Part shown: positions 36,248 to 44,317 of the stretch, piece by piece
How the letters are laid out: each line of letters opens with the position of its first letter
Position numbering within the stretch: the first letter of the stretch is position 1
NCBI RefSeq assembly: GCF_030063135.1
Contig: NZ_JASISO010000019.1
Span: forward strand, 1-64,000
Direction of reading: 5' to 3'
Source of the DNA: Streptomyces sp. G-G2
GTDB taxonomy: Bacteria > Actinomycetota > Actinomycetes > Streptomycetales > Streptomycetaceae
DNA: 64,000 nt
Position numbers and translations under genes: made by a program
Notes under the pieces: generated by a model
Database searches by the model: none
Seen by the model: the letters and a program-made list of their open reading frames with translations, nothing else
Told to the model about the DNA's origin: nothing

Positions 36248-37525
36248 ATGTCCCCGACCGACGAGCGGGATACAGGCACCCGTCAAGGGCGCGACGACGG
36301 CCAGTGGCCGGCGGAGATGGGCCTCGCGGTCACGCTCGCGGCAGCGGAATCCGCCTCCCCCGTCGAGTCGCTCGACGTCGTCGCACGGATGCTCAGGGAC
36401 CGCTTGAACGCCGCTGCGGTCTCGTTCCTGATCGTCGACTTCACCGGGTCGTCCGTGGTGCGGCTCGGGGCGGCCGACAGCGTGGAGTCCGGCGGGCCCC
36501 CCGAGCGCGTCGCGCTGCCGGGCACCCTCTACGCGGACGTGTTGCGCACACAGCGGCCGGCCCTCCGGCGAGAGAGCGACAGCCTGGTCAGGGTCGTCGC
36601 GCCCGTCACCAACCGCGGCGACGCGATCGGCCTGCTGGAGCTCTTCCTGACGGGTCTGCCCGACGAGGACGTGATGCGGCAGATCGGTGCGACCGCGCAC
36701 GCCCTGGCCTACATCGTCATCGCCAACCGGTCCTTCACCGACGTCTACCAGTGGGGCCGCCGTACGCGGCCCCTGAACCTGGCGGCCGAGATCCAGCACC
36801 GGCTCCTCCCCGCCTCGCTGGCATGCGAAGCGGCCCAGTTCACGGTCGCCGGAGCACTGGAGCCCGCGACGCACGTGGGCGGTGACACCTTCGACTACGT
36901 CGTCGACCGCGACACCATGCAGCTTTCCGTCACCGATGCCATGGGCCACGACGTGGAAGCCGCGCTCCTCGCCACCCTGGCCGTGGGCGCCCTCCGCCGG
37001 GCCAGACGGGCCGGCGCCGACCTCGAAGAGCAGGCCTTCGAGGCCAACCAGGCCGTCATCGACAACGGCAGGCGGGGCTTCGTCACCGGGCAGCTGCTGC
37101 GCGTCAGCCTGCTCGACGGGACCACCGAGTTCGTCAACGCGGGGCATCCCTGGCCGCTGCGCCTGAGACACGGAACGGTTGAGGAGATGGTTCCCGAGGT
37201 GGACCTCCCCTTCGGCATCCGGCTGCGCACCACCTACCGGGTGCAGCGGCTGGATCTGCGGCCGGGCGACCGGCTCGTGATGCTCACCGACGGCATGCTC
37301 GAGCGCCACGCCGTGGAGGTCGACCTGCCCTCCCTGATCGCGCGCACGGGCGATCTCCACCCCCGCGAGGCCTCCCGCGCCCTGGTCGCGGAGGTTCTGC
37401 GCGCTCACGGCGGACGCCTCCAGGACGACGCGACGGTCATGTGCCTGGACTGGCACGGCACCCACCAGGCGACGCGCAGCGCCGACGCCGGGGCCGACCT
37501 CACTGAGGCATCGGCGCCCGAGTAA
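36248..37525 (+). CDS. GAF-SpoIIE PP2C phosphatase
   Basis: A 425-aa protein. A GAF domain (about residues 25-165, LRDRLNAAAVSFLIVDF) is followed by a SpoIIE/PP2C domain (about 185-400) with AAEIQHRLLPASL, VGGDTFDYVV, VTDAMGHDVEAALLA and the terminal QDDATVMCLDW. It probably dephosphorylates a STAS antagonist to release a stress sigma factor. ATG 36248 has GAGGAG upstream. In block B this gene is missing, and only its last codons and 3' flank survive (near 54.82 kb). Upstream (35746-36247) there is no other gene, only a short GGGTCCGGGC repeat (about 36143-36176). Confidence 0.88.
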   Translation: MSPTDERDTGTRQGRDDGQWPAEMGLAVTLAAAESASPVESLDVVARMLRDRLNAAAVSFLIVDFTGSSVVRLGAADSVESGGPPERVALPGTLYADVLRTQRPALRRESDSLVRVVAPVTNRGDAIGLLELFLTGLPDEDVMRQIGATAHALAYIVIANRSFTDVYQWGRRTRPLNLAAEIQHRLLPASLACEAAQFTVAGALEPATHVGGDTFDYVVDRDTMQLSVTDAMGHDVEAALLATLAVGALRRARRAGADLEEQAFEANQAVIDNGRRGFVTGQLLRVSLLDGTTEFVNAGHPWPLRLRHGTVEEMVPEVDLPFGIRLRTTYRVQRLDLRPGDRLVMLTDGMLERHAVEVDLPSLIARTGDLHPREASRALVAEVLRAHGGRLQDDATVMCLDWHGTHQATRSADAGADLTEASAPE

Positions 37526-37668
37526 CGCTCCGTCCGGCGCCCGAGGCACGGCGCAGACGAGGACCTCCGAGGCATCCGGGGCGCTGCGAACGCCGCCCCT
37601 CAGTCCGTGCGGGGCGGGAGCGCGAGCCCGCCGACACCGACGGGCGCACTCACCTCAGGACACTCACC

Positions 37669-38007
37669 TCAGGCCGAGGCCGGCGGAGCGGATGATTCGG
37701 CGGTGCGGCGGTATTCGGTGTTGATGCGCTGGGCTTCTTCGAGCTGGTCTTCGAGGATGACGATGCGGCAGGCGGCCTCGATGGGGGTGCCTTGGTCGAC
37801 GAGTTCGCGGGCGCGGGCGGCGATGCGCAGTTGGTAGCGGGAGTAGCGGCGGTGCCCGCCGTCGGAGCGGAGCGGGGTGATGAGGCGGGCCTCGCCGATG
37901 GCGCGGAGGAAGCCCTGGGTGGTTCCGAGCATGGCTGCGGCCCGGCCCATGGTGTAGGCGGGGTAGTCGTCGTCGTCGAGACGGCCGAACGAGTCGTCTG
38001 CTGTCAT
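37669..38007 (-). CDS. MerR/BldC-like small DNA-binding regulator, copy A
   Basis: A 112-aa protein with a winged-helix MerR N-terminus: YTMGRAAAMLGTTQGFLRAI, then RLITPLRSDGGHRRYSRYQL. A coiled-coil C-terminus (VILEDQLEEAQRINTEYRR) follows; there is no effector domain. It differs from copy B (55074-55412) at only two of 112 residues, far less than the neighbouring helicases, so it is under strong constraint or gene conversion. The likely target is its own cassette (inference). ATG 38007 has GAGAGGTGC upstream. Confidence 0.88.
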   Translation of the reverse strand: MTADDSFGRLDDDDYPAYTMGRAAAMLGTTQGFLRAIGEARLITPLRSDGGHRRYSRYQLRIAARARELVDQGTPIEAACRIVILEDQLEEAQRINTEYRRTAESSAPPASA

Positions 38008-38033
38008 TGCACCTCTCTCATGGAACGCGTGGA

Positions 38034-38065
38034 GGGGCCCTGGTGCCGTACGGCACCAGGGCCCC
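38034..38065. promoter_or_regulatory. 32-bp perfect palindrome upstream of merR-like gene A
   Basis: GGGGCCCTGGTGCC-GTAC-GGCACCAGGGCCCC is exactly symmetrical. It begins 27 bp upstream of the merR-like ATG. Block B keeps the same 14-bp arms around TAT (55437-55467). It could be an operator or an RNA hairpin at the junction of the non-coding tract and the gene. Confidence 0.8.
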
Positions 38066-38082
38066 GAAGGAACTACTACACC

Positions 38083-38785
38083 ATCTACCGACCCTAGTAC
38101 TGCGTCGGCCTGCTGTTTCCGCTGACCCGGCCGAGACGCTGCCGGGAGTGCGGGGATCGCGGTTGCTTGACCGGAGACCACCTCACTATCGATGTCCTGC
38201 GGTACCCGGGCTCAGACATCCGCCCGGGCGATCCTGATGGCGCTCGGCTCCTCCGTTCTTCCCTCGGCAATCAACTACTTACATACTGGGGACTGCGTAC
38301 TGCTGGTGATGCGTACTGCTCAGTGGCCTGCGAAAGCGCCACTCTCCGGCAGCCAGCCCCGTCGCCCGTCCTGCGTCTGCTCTGGCTTAGAACCCCACTG
38401 CCGAACCTCCCGGTGCGCGCGCCCGCAGCCGACGCCTTCACCGAGGTGCCACTCCACTCAACTTCACTGCTGGGTACCGAGAACCGCACTTACTTCAGGT
38501 ACTGCCACTGCGTAAACCGCGGTACTTCCTGTGGCGGCCCCTGATCACCGCGGGCCACCCGGTCCGGTCGTCAGTCCCGTCGCCGTCCTGCAACCGCCCT
38601 GGCTTCGACACTCCACCACCGCACCGTCATGCGAACTACAACCAGCTGTACTGCTTGTACTGCAACTGCTTGTACTGCTGCCCGGCAGTTCGTCTCTGCC
38701 AGGCCCTTCGGTCTCTCTGGGCTACGAGAGAAACCATAACCACACCACCGGCCAATGTCTACTCCGGCCATCTCAGATTTTCACG
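38083..38785 (-). ncRNA. Conserved non-coding tract A (candidate structured RNA or long leader)
   Basis: About 700 bp without a credible gene that is strongly conserved with 55,485-56,140. For example, 38536-38628 matches 55911-56003 with one mismatch in 93. Indels between copies are not multiples of three, so neither strand codes. The minus strand is purine-rich, and conserved hairpins include CTGCC/GGCAG (38678-38688) and TCTCTC/GAGAGA (38712-38731). The tract ends against the palindrome and merR-like start, so it may be that gene's very long 5' leader or a separate RNA. Strand is an inference. Confidence 0.45.
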
Positions 38786-38892
38786 CTCACCCGGGAGAGC
38801 TAGACCATCGCTGCCGCCCCAGGATGTGCGGGACAGCCCGCACCGCACGTCAGGGGCCCGGGACGGCCGGTGCGGGCGGGACGGCCGGTGAA

Positions 38893-38898
38893 TACAAT
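38893..38898 (+). promoter_or_regulatory. -10 hexamer of a probable leaderless gene
   Basis: TACAAT ends 8 bp before ATG 38907, placing transcription start at or next to the start codon. No ribosome site is visible. Confidence 0.5.
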
Positions 38899-38906
38899 CG
38901 GCTCTC

Positions 38907-39266
38907 ATGTCGAAGCCTGACGAGCTGCTCGTTGACGTTGCCACCATGGTGGAGTCCGGGCAGAGCAATCAGATGTCCCTGACCGTGGTCGCCGGCGGTG
39001 CTGTCATCACCGGCCGGCTCGCTCCCGAAGCCGTGTGGAGGCAGCGGGTGTCGGAGGTCCTGACCGACTCGGCCCGCTTGGTCGAGTTCGCCGCCCTCTT
39101 CACCGCCACGACACGCGTGGAGGAACGGCCCACCCATCTGCACTTCCATGTGGCCCGGATCCTCCAGGGCACGGTGGGGATCCCGGAGACGGGTGGGATG
39201 TACCGCGTCTCGATCGCGGATGTCAGCGCCTGGACGATGGGCGACTTCAGCTACTCCGACCACTGA
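38907..39266 (+). CDS. Small conserved protein, possible GvpU-like
   Basis: A 119-aa soluble protein, MSKPDELLVDVATMVESGQS onward, with MSLTVVAGGAVITGRLAPEA and a C-terminal VSIADVSAWTMGDFSYSDH. The N-terminal pattern resembles gas-vesicle accessory protein U, but I would not assign a function. It is unique to copy A and followed by a strong bidirectional terminator shared in position with copy B. Confidence 0.7.
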   Translation: MSKPDELLVDVATMVESGQSNQMSLTVVAGGAVITGRLAPEAVWRQRVSEVLTDSARLVEFAALFTATTRVEERPTHLHFHVARILQGTVGIPETGGMYRVSIADVSAWTMGDFSYSDH

Positions 39267-39298
39267 CGCACCGCCGGAACGCAAACCCCCGGAACGCG

Positions 39299-39334
39299 GG
39301 AGGGCCCGACCGGCGCGTGCCGGTCGGGCCCTCC
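39299..39334. terminator. Strong bidirectional hairpin terminator, block A
   Basis: GGAGGGCCCGACCGGC-GCGT-GCCGGTCGGGCCCTCC is a 16-bp perfect stem. It separates the rightward small gene from the leftward CBS gene. Block B has the equivalent hairpin at 56681-56708. Confidence 0.9.
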
Positions 39335-39370
39335 TTGCTCAGCGGGACGGTCGTCCCGCGGTGAGGCGGT

Positions 39371-39775
39371 TCAGCGGGCGAGGGCGAGGACGCCCAGGGC
39401 GCTGCCTTGCTCGTCGACGACGGGCAGGGCGGCGAGCTTGCGGTAGCGCATCGCGTGCTCGGCCTCGGCCAACGTGGTCATGGGCGAGGTGAACGGCCCC
39501 CGGTCGCCGAGGACGGCGCGCAGGCGGATCTGGTCCGTGTACGCGGCGCTGTCGCGGATGTCGGTGAGCTGGGCCCGGGTGACCAGCCCGCCGCACACGC
39601 CGTACTCGTCGCAGACGAGCAGACGATCCGCGCGCGCACTGGCCATGACGGCCAGGGCCACTGCGACCGTCATGTCGTCGCAGACCTGCGGACCGGCCTC
39701 CATCGCGTCGTCCACCGTCCGGTCCACCGGGTTGGCGTTCGCCGAGCGGGGCTGTGCCTGGACCAGCGTCACCAT
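39371..39775 (-). CDS. CBS-domain protein, copy A
   Basis: A 134-aa protein with a pair of CBS motifs (about residues 20-75 and 85-134). It includes VDDAMEAGPQVCDDMTVAVA and MTTLAEAEHAMRYRKLAALP, then VVDEQGSALGVLALAR. CBS pairs bind adenosyl ligands and serve as energy sensors. AGGAGG precedes ATG 39775. It lies immediately downstream of the helicase gene on the same strand, with 43 bp between, so it is probably cotranscribed. Copy B is 57114-57518. Confidence 0.85.
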   Translation of the reverse strand: MVTLVQAQPRSANANPVDRTVDDAMEAGPQVCDDMTVAVALAVMASARADRLLVCDEYGVCGGLVTRAQLTDIRDSAAYTDQIRLRAVLGDRGPFTSPMTTLAEAEHAMRYRKLAALPVVDEQGSALGVLALAR

Positions 39776-39818
39776 GTGCCTCCTGCAGTGATGGATCAGT
39801 CTCCGGATCACGTGGTTG

Positions 39819-41369
39819 TCAGGCCGCCGCGTCGAAGGCGGACTGCCGCACGCTCACGCGCCGGGCAGCCGCAGCGGGCCTGCGCCGCCCGCGGGACGCG
39901 GCAGTGCGCTTGGGCCGCTCCGAGACCGGTGCGGTGATGGTGACGGGGATGCCGGAGGGGGTCCGGGCGCCGGTGATCCGGTGGAGGGCCTCTTCCCCGG
40001 AGCGGACCTGGGTGGTCTGCGGGACGATCGCGGCGGCCTGCATGAGGCGGGTCATGTCACGCCGCTGGTTGGCGGTGACCAGGGTGACGACGCTGCCGGA
40101 CTCGCCCGCGCGGGCGGTGCGGCCGCCGCGGTGGAGGTAGTCCTTGTGATCGGTCGGCGGGTCCACGTTGACGACCAGGTCGAGGCTGTCGACGTGAATG
40201 CCGCGCGCGGCGACGTTGGTGGCGACCAGGACGGTGACGTGCCCGGTCTTGAACTGGGTCAGGGTCCGGGTGCGCTGGGGCTGGGACTTCCCGCCGTGCA
40301 GCGCGGCGGCCCGTACGCCGTTGCTGAGCAGGTGCTCGGTCAGGCGGTCGACGGCGTGCTTGGTGTCGAGGAACATGATCACGCGGCCTTCGCGGGCGGC
40401 GATCTCCGTGGTCGTCCGCTGCTTGTCGGCGCCGTGGACGTGCAGGACGTGGTGTTCCATCGTGGTGACGGCGCCGGCCGAGGGGTCGACGGAGTGGACG
40501 ACCGGGTCGGTGAGGTAGCGGCGGACCAGCAGGTCGACGTTGCGGTCCAGGGTGGCGGAGAACAGCATCCGCTGGCCCTCGGGACGTACCTGGTCGAGCA
40601 GGGCGGTGACCTGCGGCATGAAGCCCATGTCGGCCATCTGGTCGGCCTCGTCGAGGACCGTGATCGCGACCTGGTTCAACCGGCAGTCACCACGGTCGAT
40701 GAGGTCCTTCAACCGGCCGGGCGTGGCCACGACGACCTCCGCGCCTCCGCGCAGCGCGCCGGCCTGCCTGCCGATCGGCATACCGCCGACGACGGTGGCC
40801 AGGCGCAGCTTGACGGCACGGGCGTAGGGGGTGAGGGCGTCGGTCACCTGCTGGGCCAGCTCGCGGGTGGGGACGAGGACGAGAGCGAGCGGCTGGCGGG
40901 GCTCGGCGCGCTGCCCGGCGGTGCGGGCCAGCATCGCCAGGCCGAACGCCAGGGTCTTGCCGGAGCCGGTGCGGCCGCGGCCGAGCACGTCCCGTCCGGC
41001 GAGGGTGTTGGGCAGCGTCGCGCCCTGGATCGGGAACGGCACCGATACGCCCTGCGTACCGAGAGCGGCCAGCAGCTCGGCCGGCATGGCGAGGTCCGCG
41101 AAGGCTTCGACGGCGGGCAGCGCGGGAGTGATCGTCTTCGGCAGGGCGAACTCGCCCTGGACGCCGCCGGGCCGACGGCCGTAACCGCCCGAGCGGCTCG
41201 CGCCCCCGGAGCGGCCGGCGCCCCCGGAACGGCTCGGGCCCCCGGAACGGCTCGCGGCGGACGAGCCGAAACGGCTTCCCCGCTCCGAGCCGGCGCCCGT
41301 GCCGAAAGCAGGACCGCCGGTGCGGCTGCGGGAGCGGGAGGAACGGTCGTTCTTACGTGTGGGGTTCAT
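39819..41369 (-). CDS. DEAD-box RNA helicase, copy A
   Basis: A 516-aa cold-shock type helicase. It has an Arg/Ser/Gly-rich N-terminus (about residues 1-65, RSGG repeats). Motifs in order: Q motif PFPIQGATLPN, I GRTGSGKT, Ia PTRELAQQ, II DEAD (TVLDEADQMADMGF), III SAT, then VI HRGGRTARAGESG. A basic tail (PKRTAASRGRRRPAAAARRV) follows. It unwinds RNA, probably structured mRNA in the cold. ATG 41369 has AAGGAAGG, which lies in the 3' arm of a hairpin. It shares a perfect 350-bp block with copy B. Confidence 0.95.
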   Translation of the reverse strand: MNPTRKNDRSSRSRSRTGGPAFGTGAGSERGSRFGSSAASRSGGPSRSGGAGRSGGASRSGGYGRRPGGVQGEFALPKTITPALPAVEAFADLAMPAELLAALGTQGVSVPFPIQGATLPNTLAGRDVLGRGRTGSGKTLAFGLAMLARTAGQRAEPRQPLALVLVPTRELAQQVTDALTPYARAVKLRLATVVGGMPIGRQAGALRGGAEVVVATPGRLKDLIDRGDCRLNQVAITVLDEADQMADMGFMPQVTALLDQVRPEGQRMLFSATLDRNVDLLVRRYLTDPVVHSVDPSAGAVTTMEHHVLHVHGADKQRTTTEIAAREGRVIMFLDTKHAVDRLTEHLLSNGVRAAALHGGKSQPQRTRTLTQFKTGHVTVLVATNVAARGIHVDSLDLVVNVDPPTDHKDYLHRGGRTARAGESGSVVTLVTANQRRDMTRLMQAAAIVPQTTQVRSGEEALHRITGARTPSGIPVTITAPVSERPKRTAASRGRRRPAAAARRVSVRQSAFDAAA

Positions 41370-41379
41370 GTGGAACCTT

Positions 41380-41402
41380 CCTTGATATGGCACGTATCAA
41401 GG
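41380..41402 (-). promoter_or_regulatory. Hairpin overlapping the helicase A ribosome site
   Basis: On the minus strand CCTTGATA-CGTGCCA-TATCAAGG forms an 8-bp hairpin whose 3' arm ends in the AAGG of the Shine-Dalgarno sequence AAGGAAGG. Copy B has the same arms with loop CGTGCCG (59127-59149). Only the loop base differs, so structure is conserved. It may be an RNA thermosensor or a protein-binding element. Confidence 0.6.
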
Positions 41403-41613
41403 AATTCCCGCAGCGGAAAAGCGGCGCAAGGAATCGCAAGAACGAGCCGAATGTGAAAGCGGATGGCCCACAGGAAATCTGCGTGGGCGCAGGCGCTGGA
41501 ATGAGGTGGCGTCCTCAGGACGCAAGAGCCGAATGGATCGGCTCGGGTGCGGATCCTGGTGGCCGCATCCCTTGAAGCTTCTTCCCGCGGGTGAAAACAC
41601 CGCGGACAACGCG

Positions 41614-41657
41614 TGCAGCTGGGGCCCGCACCCCGAGGGGTGCGGGCCCCAGCTGCA
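41614..41657 (-). terminator. Terminator of cspA A
   Basis: A 21-bp near-perfect stem, TGCAGCTGGGGCCCGCACCC paired with its reverse complement, begins 16 bp past the cspA stop. The helicase leader follows downstream, so the two genes probably have separate transcripts, or limited read-through. The stretch 41403-41613 has no gene. Confidence 0.88.
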
Positions 41658-41672
41658 CCCTGTGCGTCAGCG

Positions 41673-41876
41673 TCAGGCGGGAACGATGTTCTCGGCCGTC
41701 GGGCCCTTCTGGCCCTGCGCGATGTCGAAGGTGACCTTCTGGCCTTCGAGCAGCTCGCGGAAGCCCTGGGCGGCGATGTTCGAGAAGTGGGCGAAGACGT
41801 CGTCACCGCCACCGTCCTGCTCGATGAAGCCGAAACCCTTTGCCGCGTTGAACCACTTCACGGTGCCAGCAGCCAT
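41673..41876 (-). CDS. CspA-family cold shock protein, copy A
   Basis: A 67-aa OB-fold RNA chaperone with RNP1 (KGFGFIEQDG) and RNP2 (DVFAHFSNI) motifs; MAAGTVKWFN is the standard start. AAAGGAG precedes ATG 41876. Such proteins melt RNA secondary structure in the cold. Upstream there is a long AT-rich leader (41877-42185) conserved with copy B. Copy B differs at four positions (AAKG/AEKG, GGDD/GGAD, HFSN/HYSN, LLEG/LNEG). Confidence 0.95.
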   Translation of the reverse strand: MAAGTVKWFNAAKGFGFIEQDGGGDDVFAHFSNIAAQGFRELLEGQKVTFDIAQGQKGPTAENIVPA

Positions 41877-42185
41877 GTCAGATCTCCTTTGGGGCAGTAC
41901 ACCAGCGTCCGCACTATGCGGACACCGTGTCGCCGCGATGATGCCCCGCCCGGATAATGACCCGGAAATATAAAGCGCTCCCAGAGCGGCGTGGAGGCCG
42001 ATCGGAAGCGCTCGAAGTTTTTGGGTACCAAAACTGCAACCGAGATCGACAGTAGCACGCCGCAGTGGCGCGGGTGTGTTAAATATTATCCCCCTGGGCG
42101 TTGCGGTAAATACTCTCCCCGCAGGGTCCGTTAAACTCTCAGGCCGCCGGGACAGATATTTATCCACCCCGAGCGCAGCGTTGCG
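41877..42185 (-). promoter_or_regulatory. Conserved promoter/leader of cspA A
   Basis: About 310 bp, lower in GC than its surroundings, and matched in copy B (59641-59945). An invariant core, CGGTTGCAGTTTTGGTACCC on the minus strand, sits at about 42023-42045, preceded by a TACTGT -10-like hexamer. A long cold-responsive leader is the family expectation. Confidence 0.6.
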
Positions 42186-42331
42186 AAATTAAGGTCGGCG
42201 CCCGGTCAGCGGCGTCGAGCAGATCCGAGGGGTACCGTGAAACGACGGCGGCGTCGCGCCGGACAAGGGCCGCACCCGCATCGGTGGGGCCCGGGGGAGA
42301 CCTGCGGCCGCACTCCCGAGACGGGCGGACC

Positions 42332-42856
42332 ATGATGACCGACTCCGACACCCCCCGCCCCGCCCCGCTGCTTCTTCCGGACGCGATCCACCAGGCGGTG
42401 AGACCGGGTACGGCCGTGCTGCGGCTGGAGACCACGCAGTCCCGGACAGGGCTGCTCGACGGGGCGTGGTGGCCGCGCTCCAAAGACATCGCGGCCGAAC
42501 TGCCCGCCCTGATCCGGGTCCTGGTCGAGTACCTCGGCCCCATCACGCGCGTCGGCCTCGACACCGAGGCCTGGAACGTGCTGCCGACCCGTCTGCTCAT
42601 CGACGACCGCGTCGTGCACCTCGACTCCGACCCGGTGGGCGACGACACCGTTCTCCTCACCCGTGGCGACAACGACCACTTCGCCCTGCTGGTGGTACCG
42701 CCGGACACCACGCTCGATGCCGCCCGGACCGCGATGGCCCAGGCGGTCCGCGCCGACAACATCACCCAGGCCGCACAGATCCTCCTGGCCCCCGTGGGTG
42801 ATCCCGGAACGGCCGAGCCGACAGCGGCACGGCGGCGGAGTCGCCGGCTCCGCTGA
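42332..42856 (+). CDS. DUF5994-like conserved protein
   Basis: A 174-aa soluble protein. Features seen: LRLETTQSRTGLLDGAWWPR, LIRVLVEYLGPITRVGLDTE and a C-terminal basic tail (ARRRSRRLR). It matches the Streptomyces DUF5994 pattern by eye, with the LLDGAWWPRS motif. The function is unknown. Start 42332 or 42335 (ATGATG). It lies just outside the duplicated block and is not repeated in copy B. Confidence 0.75.
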   Translation: MMTDSDTPRPAPLLLPDAIHQAVRPGTAVLRLETTQSRTGLLDGAWWPRSKDIAAELPALIRVLVEYLGPITRVGLDTEAWNVLPTRLLIDDRVVHLDSDPVGDDTVLLTRGDNDHFALLVVPPDTTLDAARTAMAQAVRADNITQAAQILLAPVGDPGTAEPTAARRRSRRLR

Positions 42857-42939
42857 CCCCGCATCCCAACGGCCCCGGCACGTGGACACGCTCCGGGGCC
42901 GCCCTTGCGGGTCGCACGCGCGGGAGTGGCCTGACCCGG

Positions 42940-43911
42940 CTACCAGACCGGTCCGCAGGCGTCCTTCCGGCCTGTCCGTCGCCCGGGTTCCAGGGAAATC
43001 ACCTCGACGCATCGCGCCGGATCCGGGGCGTGGGCGCCAGGTCGTAAACCGGTGCTCGGGTACTGCTGGAGGATCTCGATGAGGAAATCCCGGGTGTTCT
43101 CAGGACTCAGCGCCTGCGCCTGAAGGCGCGCGTACATGTCGCCGTAGGTCTGTACATCGGAACGTTTCTCCACATACAGGTCGCTGCTGAAATTCTCCAG
43201 ATACACCACGTCGGCCTCGGAGGCGCCGGCGAACTCCAGCATCGAGAACTGCCCGGAGATTCCCGGATGTGCTCCCGCGGAATGAGGGAGCAGTTGCACG
43301 GTGATGTCAGGGTGCGTGCTCATCCGCGTCAGATGCTCCAGCTGCGCGCGCATGACCCCGCGGCTGTCGACGGTGCGCCACAGCACCGACTCGTCGAGCA
43401 CGGCCCACAAGCGCAGCGGGCGGTCCGAGGTGTCCGCGACCCGGTCCTGACGGCGCAGGCGTACCTGCAGGCGTGCGGCCGCCTGTTCGGCGGTGGGGAT
43501 CGGGAGGGATGCCGCGATGAGCGCCCGGGCGTAGGCGGGGGTCTGCAGCAAGCCGGGGATCACGAGCGGGTCGTAGGAGCGGATCGAGGTGGCTTCGCCC
43601 TCCAGGCCGATGTAGGCGCCGTGGGGGATGTCGCCGTAGGCGTTCCACCAGCCCTCCTGGCGGGACTCCCTGGCCATCTCCATCAGCGAGTCGACGGTCT
43701 GCCGGTCCTCGATTTCGTAGAGCGCGCACAGGTCACGGACATCGCGTGGGCTGATGCGGCGGCGACCGTTCTCCAGCAGGCTGATCTTGGGCTGGGAAAC
43801 CAGCAGATGCGCGGCCGCCTGTTGCATCTTCACCCCTCTGGCTTCGCGGAGGCGGCGCAGCTCCGCTCCGAGCCGACGTCTTCTGATGGTGGGATGGACG
43901 TACGCCGTCAC
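42940..43911 (-). CDS. XRE-family regulator with DUF5753, copy A
   Basis: A 323-aa protein. The HTH is at residues about 12-65 (LGAELRRLREARGVKMQQAA, SQPKISLLENGRRRIS), followed by DUF5753 (about 95-280) with GYDPLV-like SYDPLVIPGLLQTPAYARAL and HPGISGQFSMLEF. GTG 43911 has GGAGG upstream. Streptomyces members normally pair with a DUF397 gene; none is present here. It is divergent from the ice-binding gene A and related to the copy at 53420-54322, so it may control ice-binding expression (inference). Confidence 0.88.
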   Translation of the reverse strand: MTAYVHPTIRRRRLGAELRRLREARGVKMQQAAAHLLVSQPKISLLENGRRRISPRDVRDLCALYEIEDRQTVDSLMEMARESRQEGWWNAYGDIPHGAYIGLEGEATSIRSYDPLVIPGLLQTPAYARALIAASLPIPTAEQAAARLQVRLRRQDRVADTSDRPLRLWAVLDESVLWRTVDSRGVMRAQLEHLTRMSTHPDITVQLLPHSAGAHPGISGQFSMLEFAGASEADVVYLENFSSDLYVEKRSDVQTYGDMYARLQAQALSPENTRDFLIEILQQYPSTGLRPGAHAPDPARCVEVISLEPGRRTGRKDACGPVW

Positions 43912-44228
43912 GGAACTGCTACCTCCACTCGAGGGTTGCCCTGGTCAGCAGATTGTCGCGGTCCAAGGCGGATCGATCCCCTATCCGGCCCCGTTTCGGG
44001 AGCCCATTCGCGTCACGCTTCCACAGGACGGAGGCGCCTGCCGCCCCATGTCCCCCTTGCTGTTTCGCCTCCTCCTGACTGTCGTGCCATGGAGGAATTG
44101 ACGCGGCGGATCGCGGTCGCCGCATTGTTGACGAGTTCTGCCGGATGCATTTATTCGGTCTTAATATTTTTGCCGACCCGCATGGCCGAATGTGCGAAAT
44201 CACCCGAATGAATCGACATCCCGTTGTC

Positions 44229-44246
44229 CATTGCTGCGTAATATGC
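44229..44246 (+). promoter_or_regulatory. Shared promoter motif upstream of ice-binding gene A
   Basis: CATTGCTGCGTAATATGC; 15 of 18 bases match the motif at 51469-51486 upstream of the second ice-binding gene. It lies in an AT-rich stretch (44150-44250) 72 bp before the start codon. TTGCTG and AATAT may be promoter elements. The rest of 43912-44317 holds no gene. Confidence 0.45.
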
Positions 44247-44317
44247 CAGCGAAAGAGACGGGGATTCCGCGCGCCGGGAGATTCCCCATACGCCACCACT
44301 CAGGAGTTGGCCCCTCG

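Larger units (their letters stand above)
37505..42185. repeat. Paralogous cold-shock block, copy A
   Basis: Collinear with 54,820-59,945 in the same orientation. Order: merR-like (-), non-coding tract, CBS (-), DEAD helicase (-), cspA (-) with its leader. Similarity starts inside the last codons of the phosphatase gene and ends at ACCCCGAGCGCAGCGTT (about 42169-42185), after which the sequences diverge at once. Copy A has a GvpU-like gene where copy B has an HATPase and an SCO5918-like gene. Confidence 0.9.

Noticed and set aside
38167..38544. Open frame of 125 codons inside non-coding tract A
   Set aside because: The matching frame in copy B is shifted by two bases within the conserved stretch, composition lacks codon bias, and no ribosome site precedes it.
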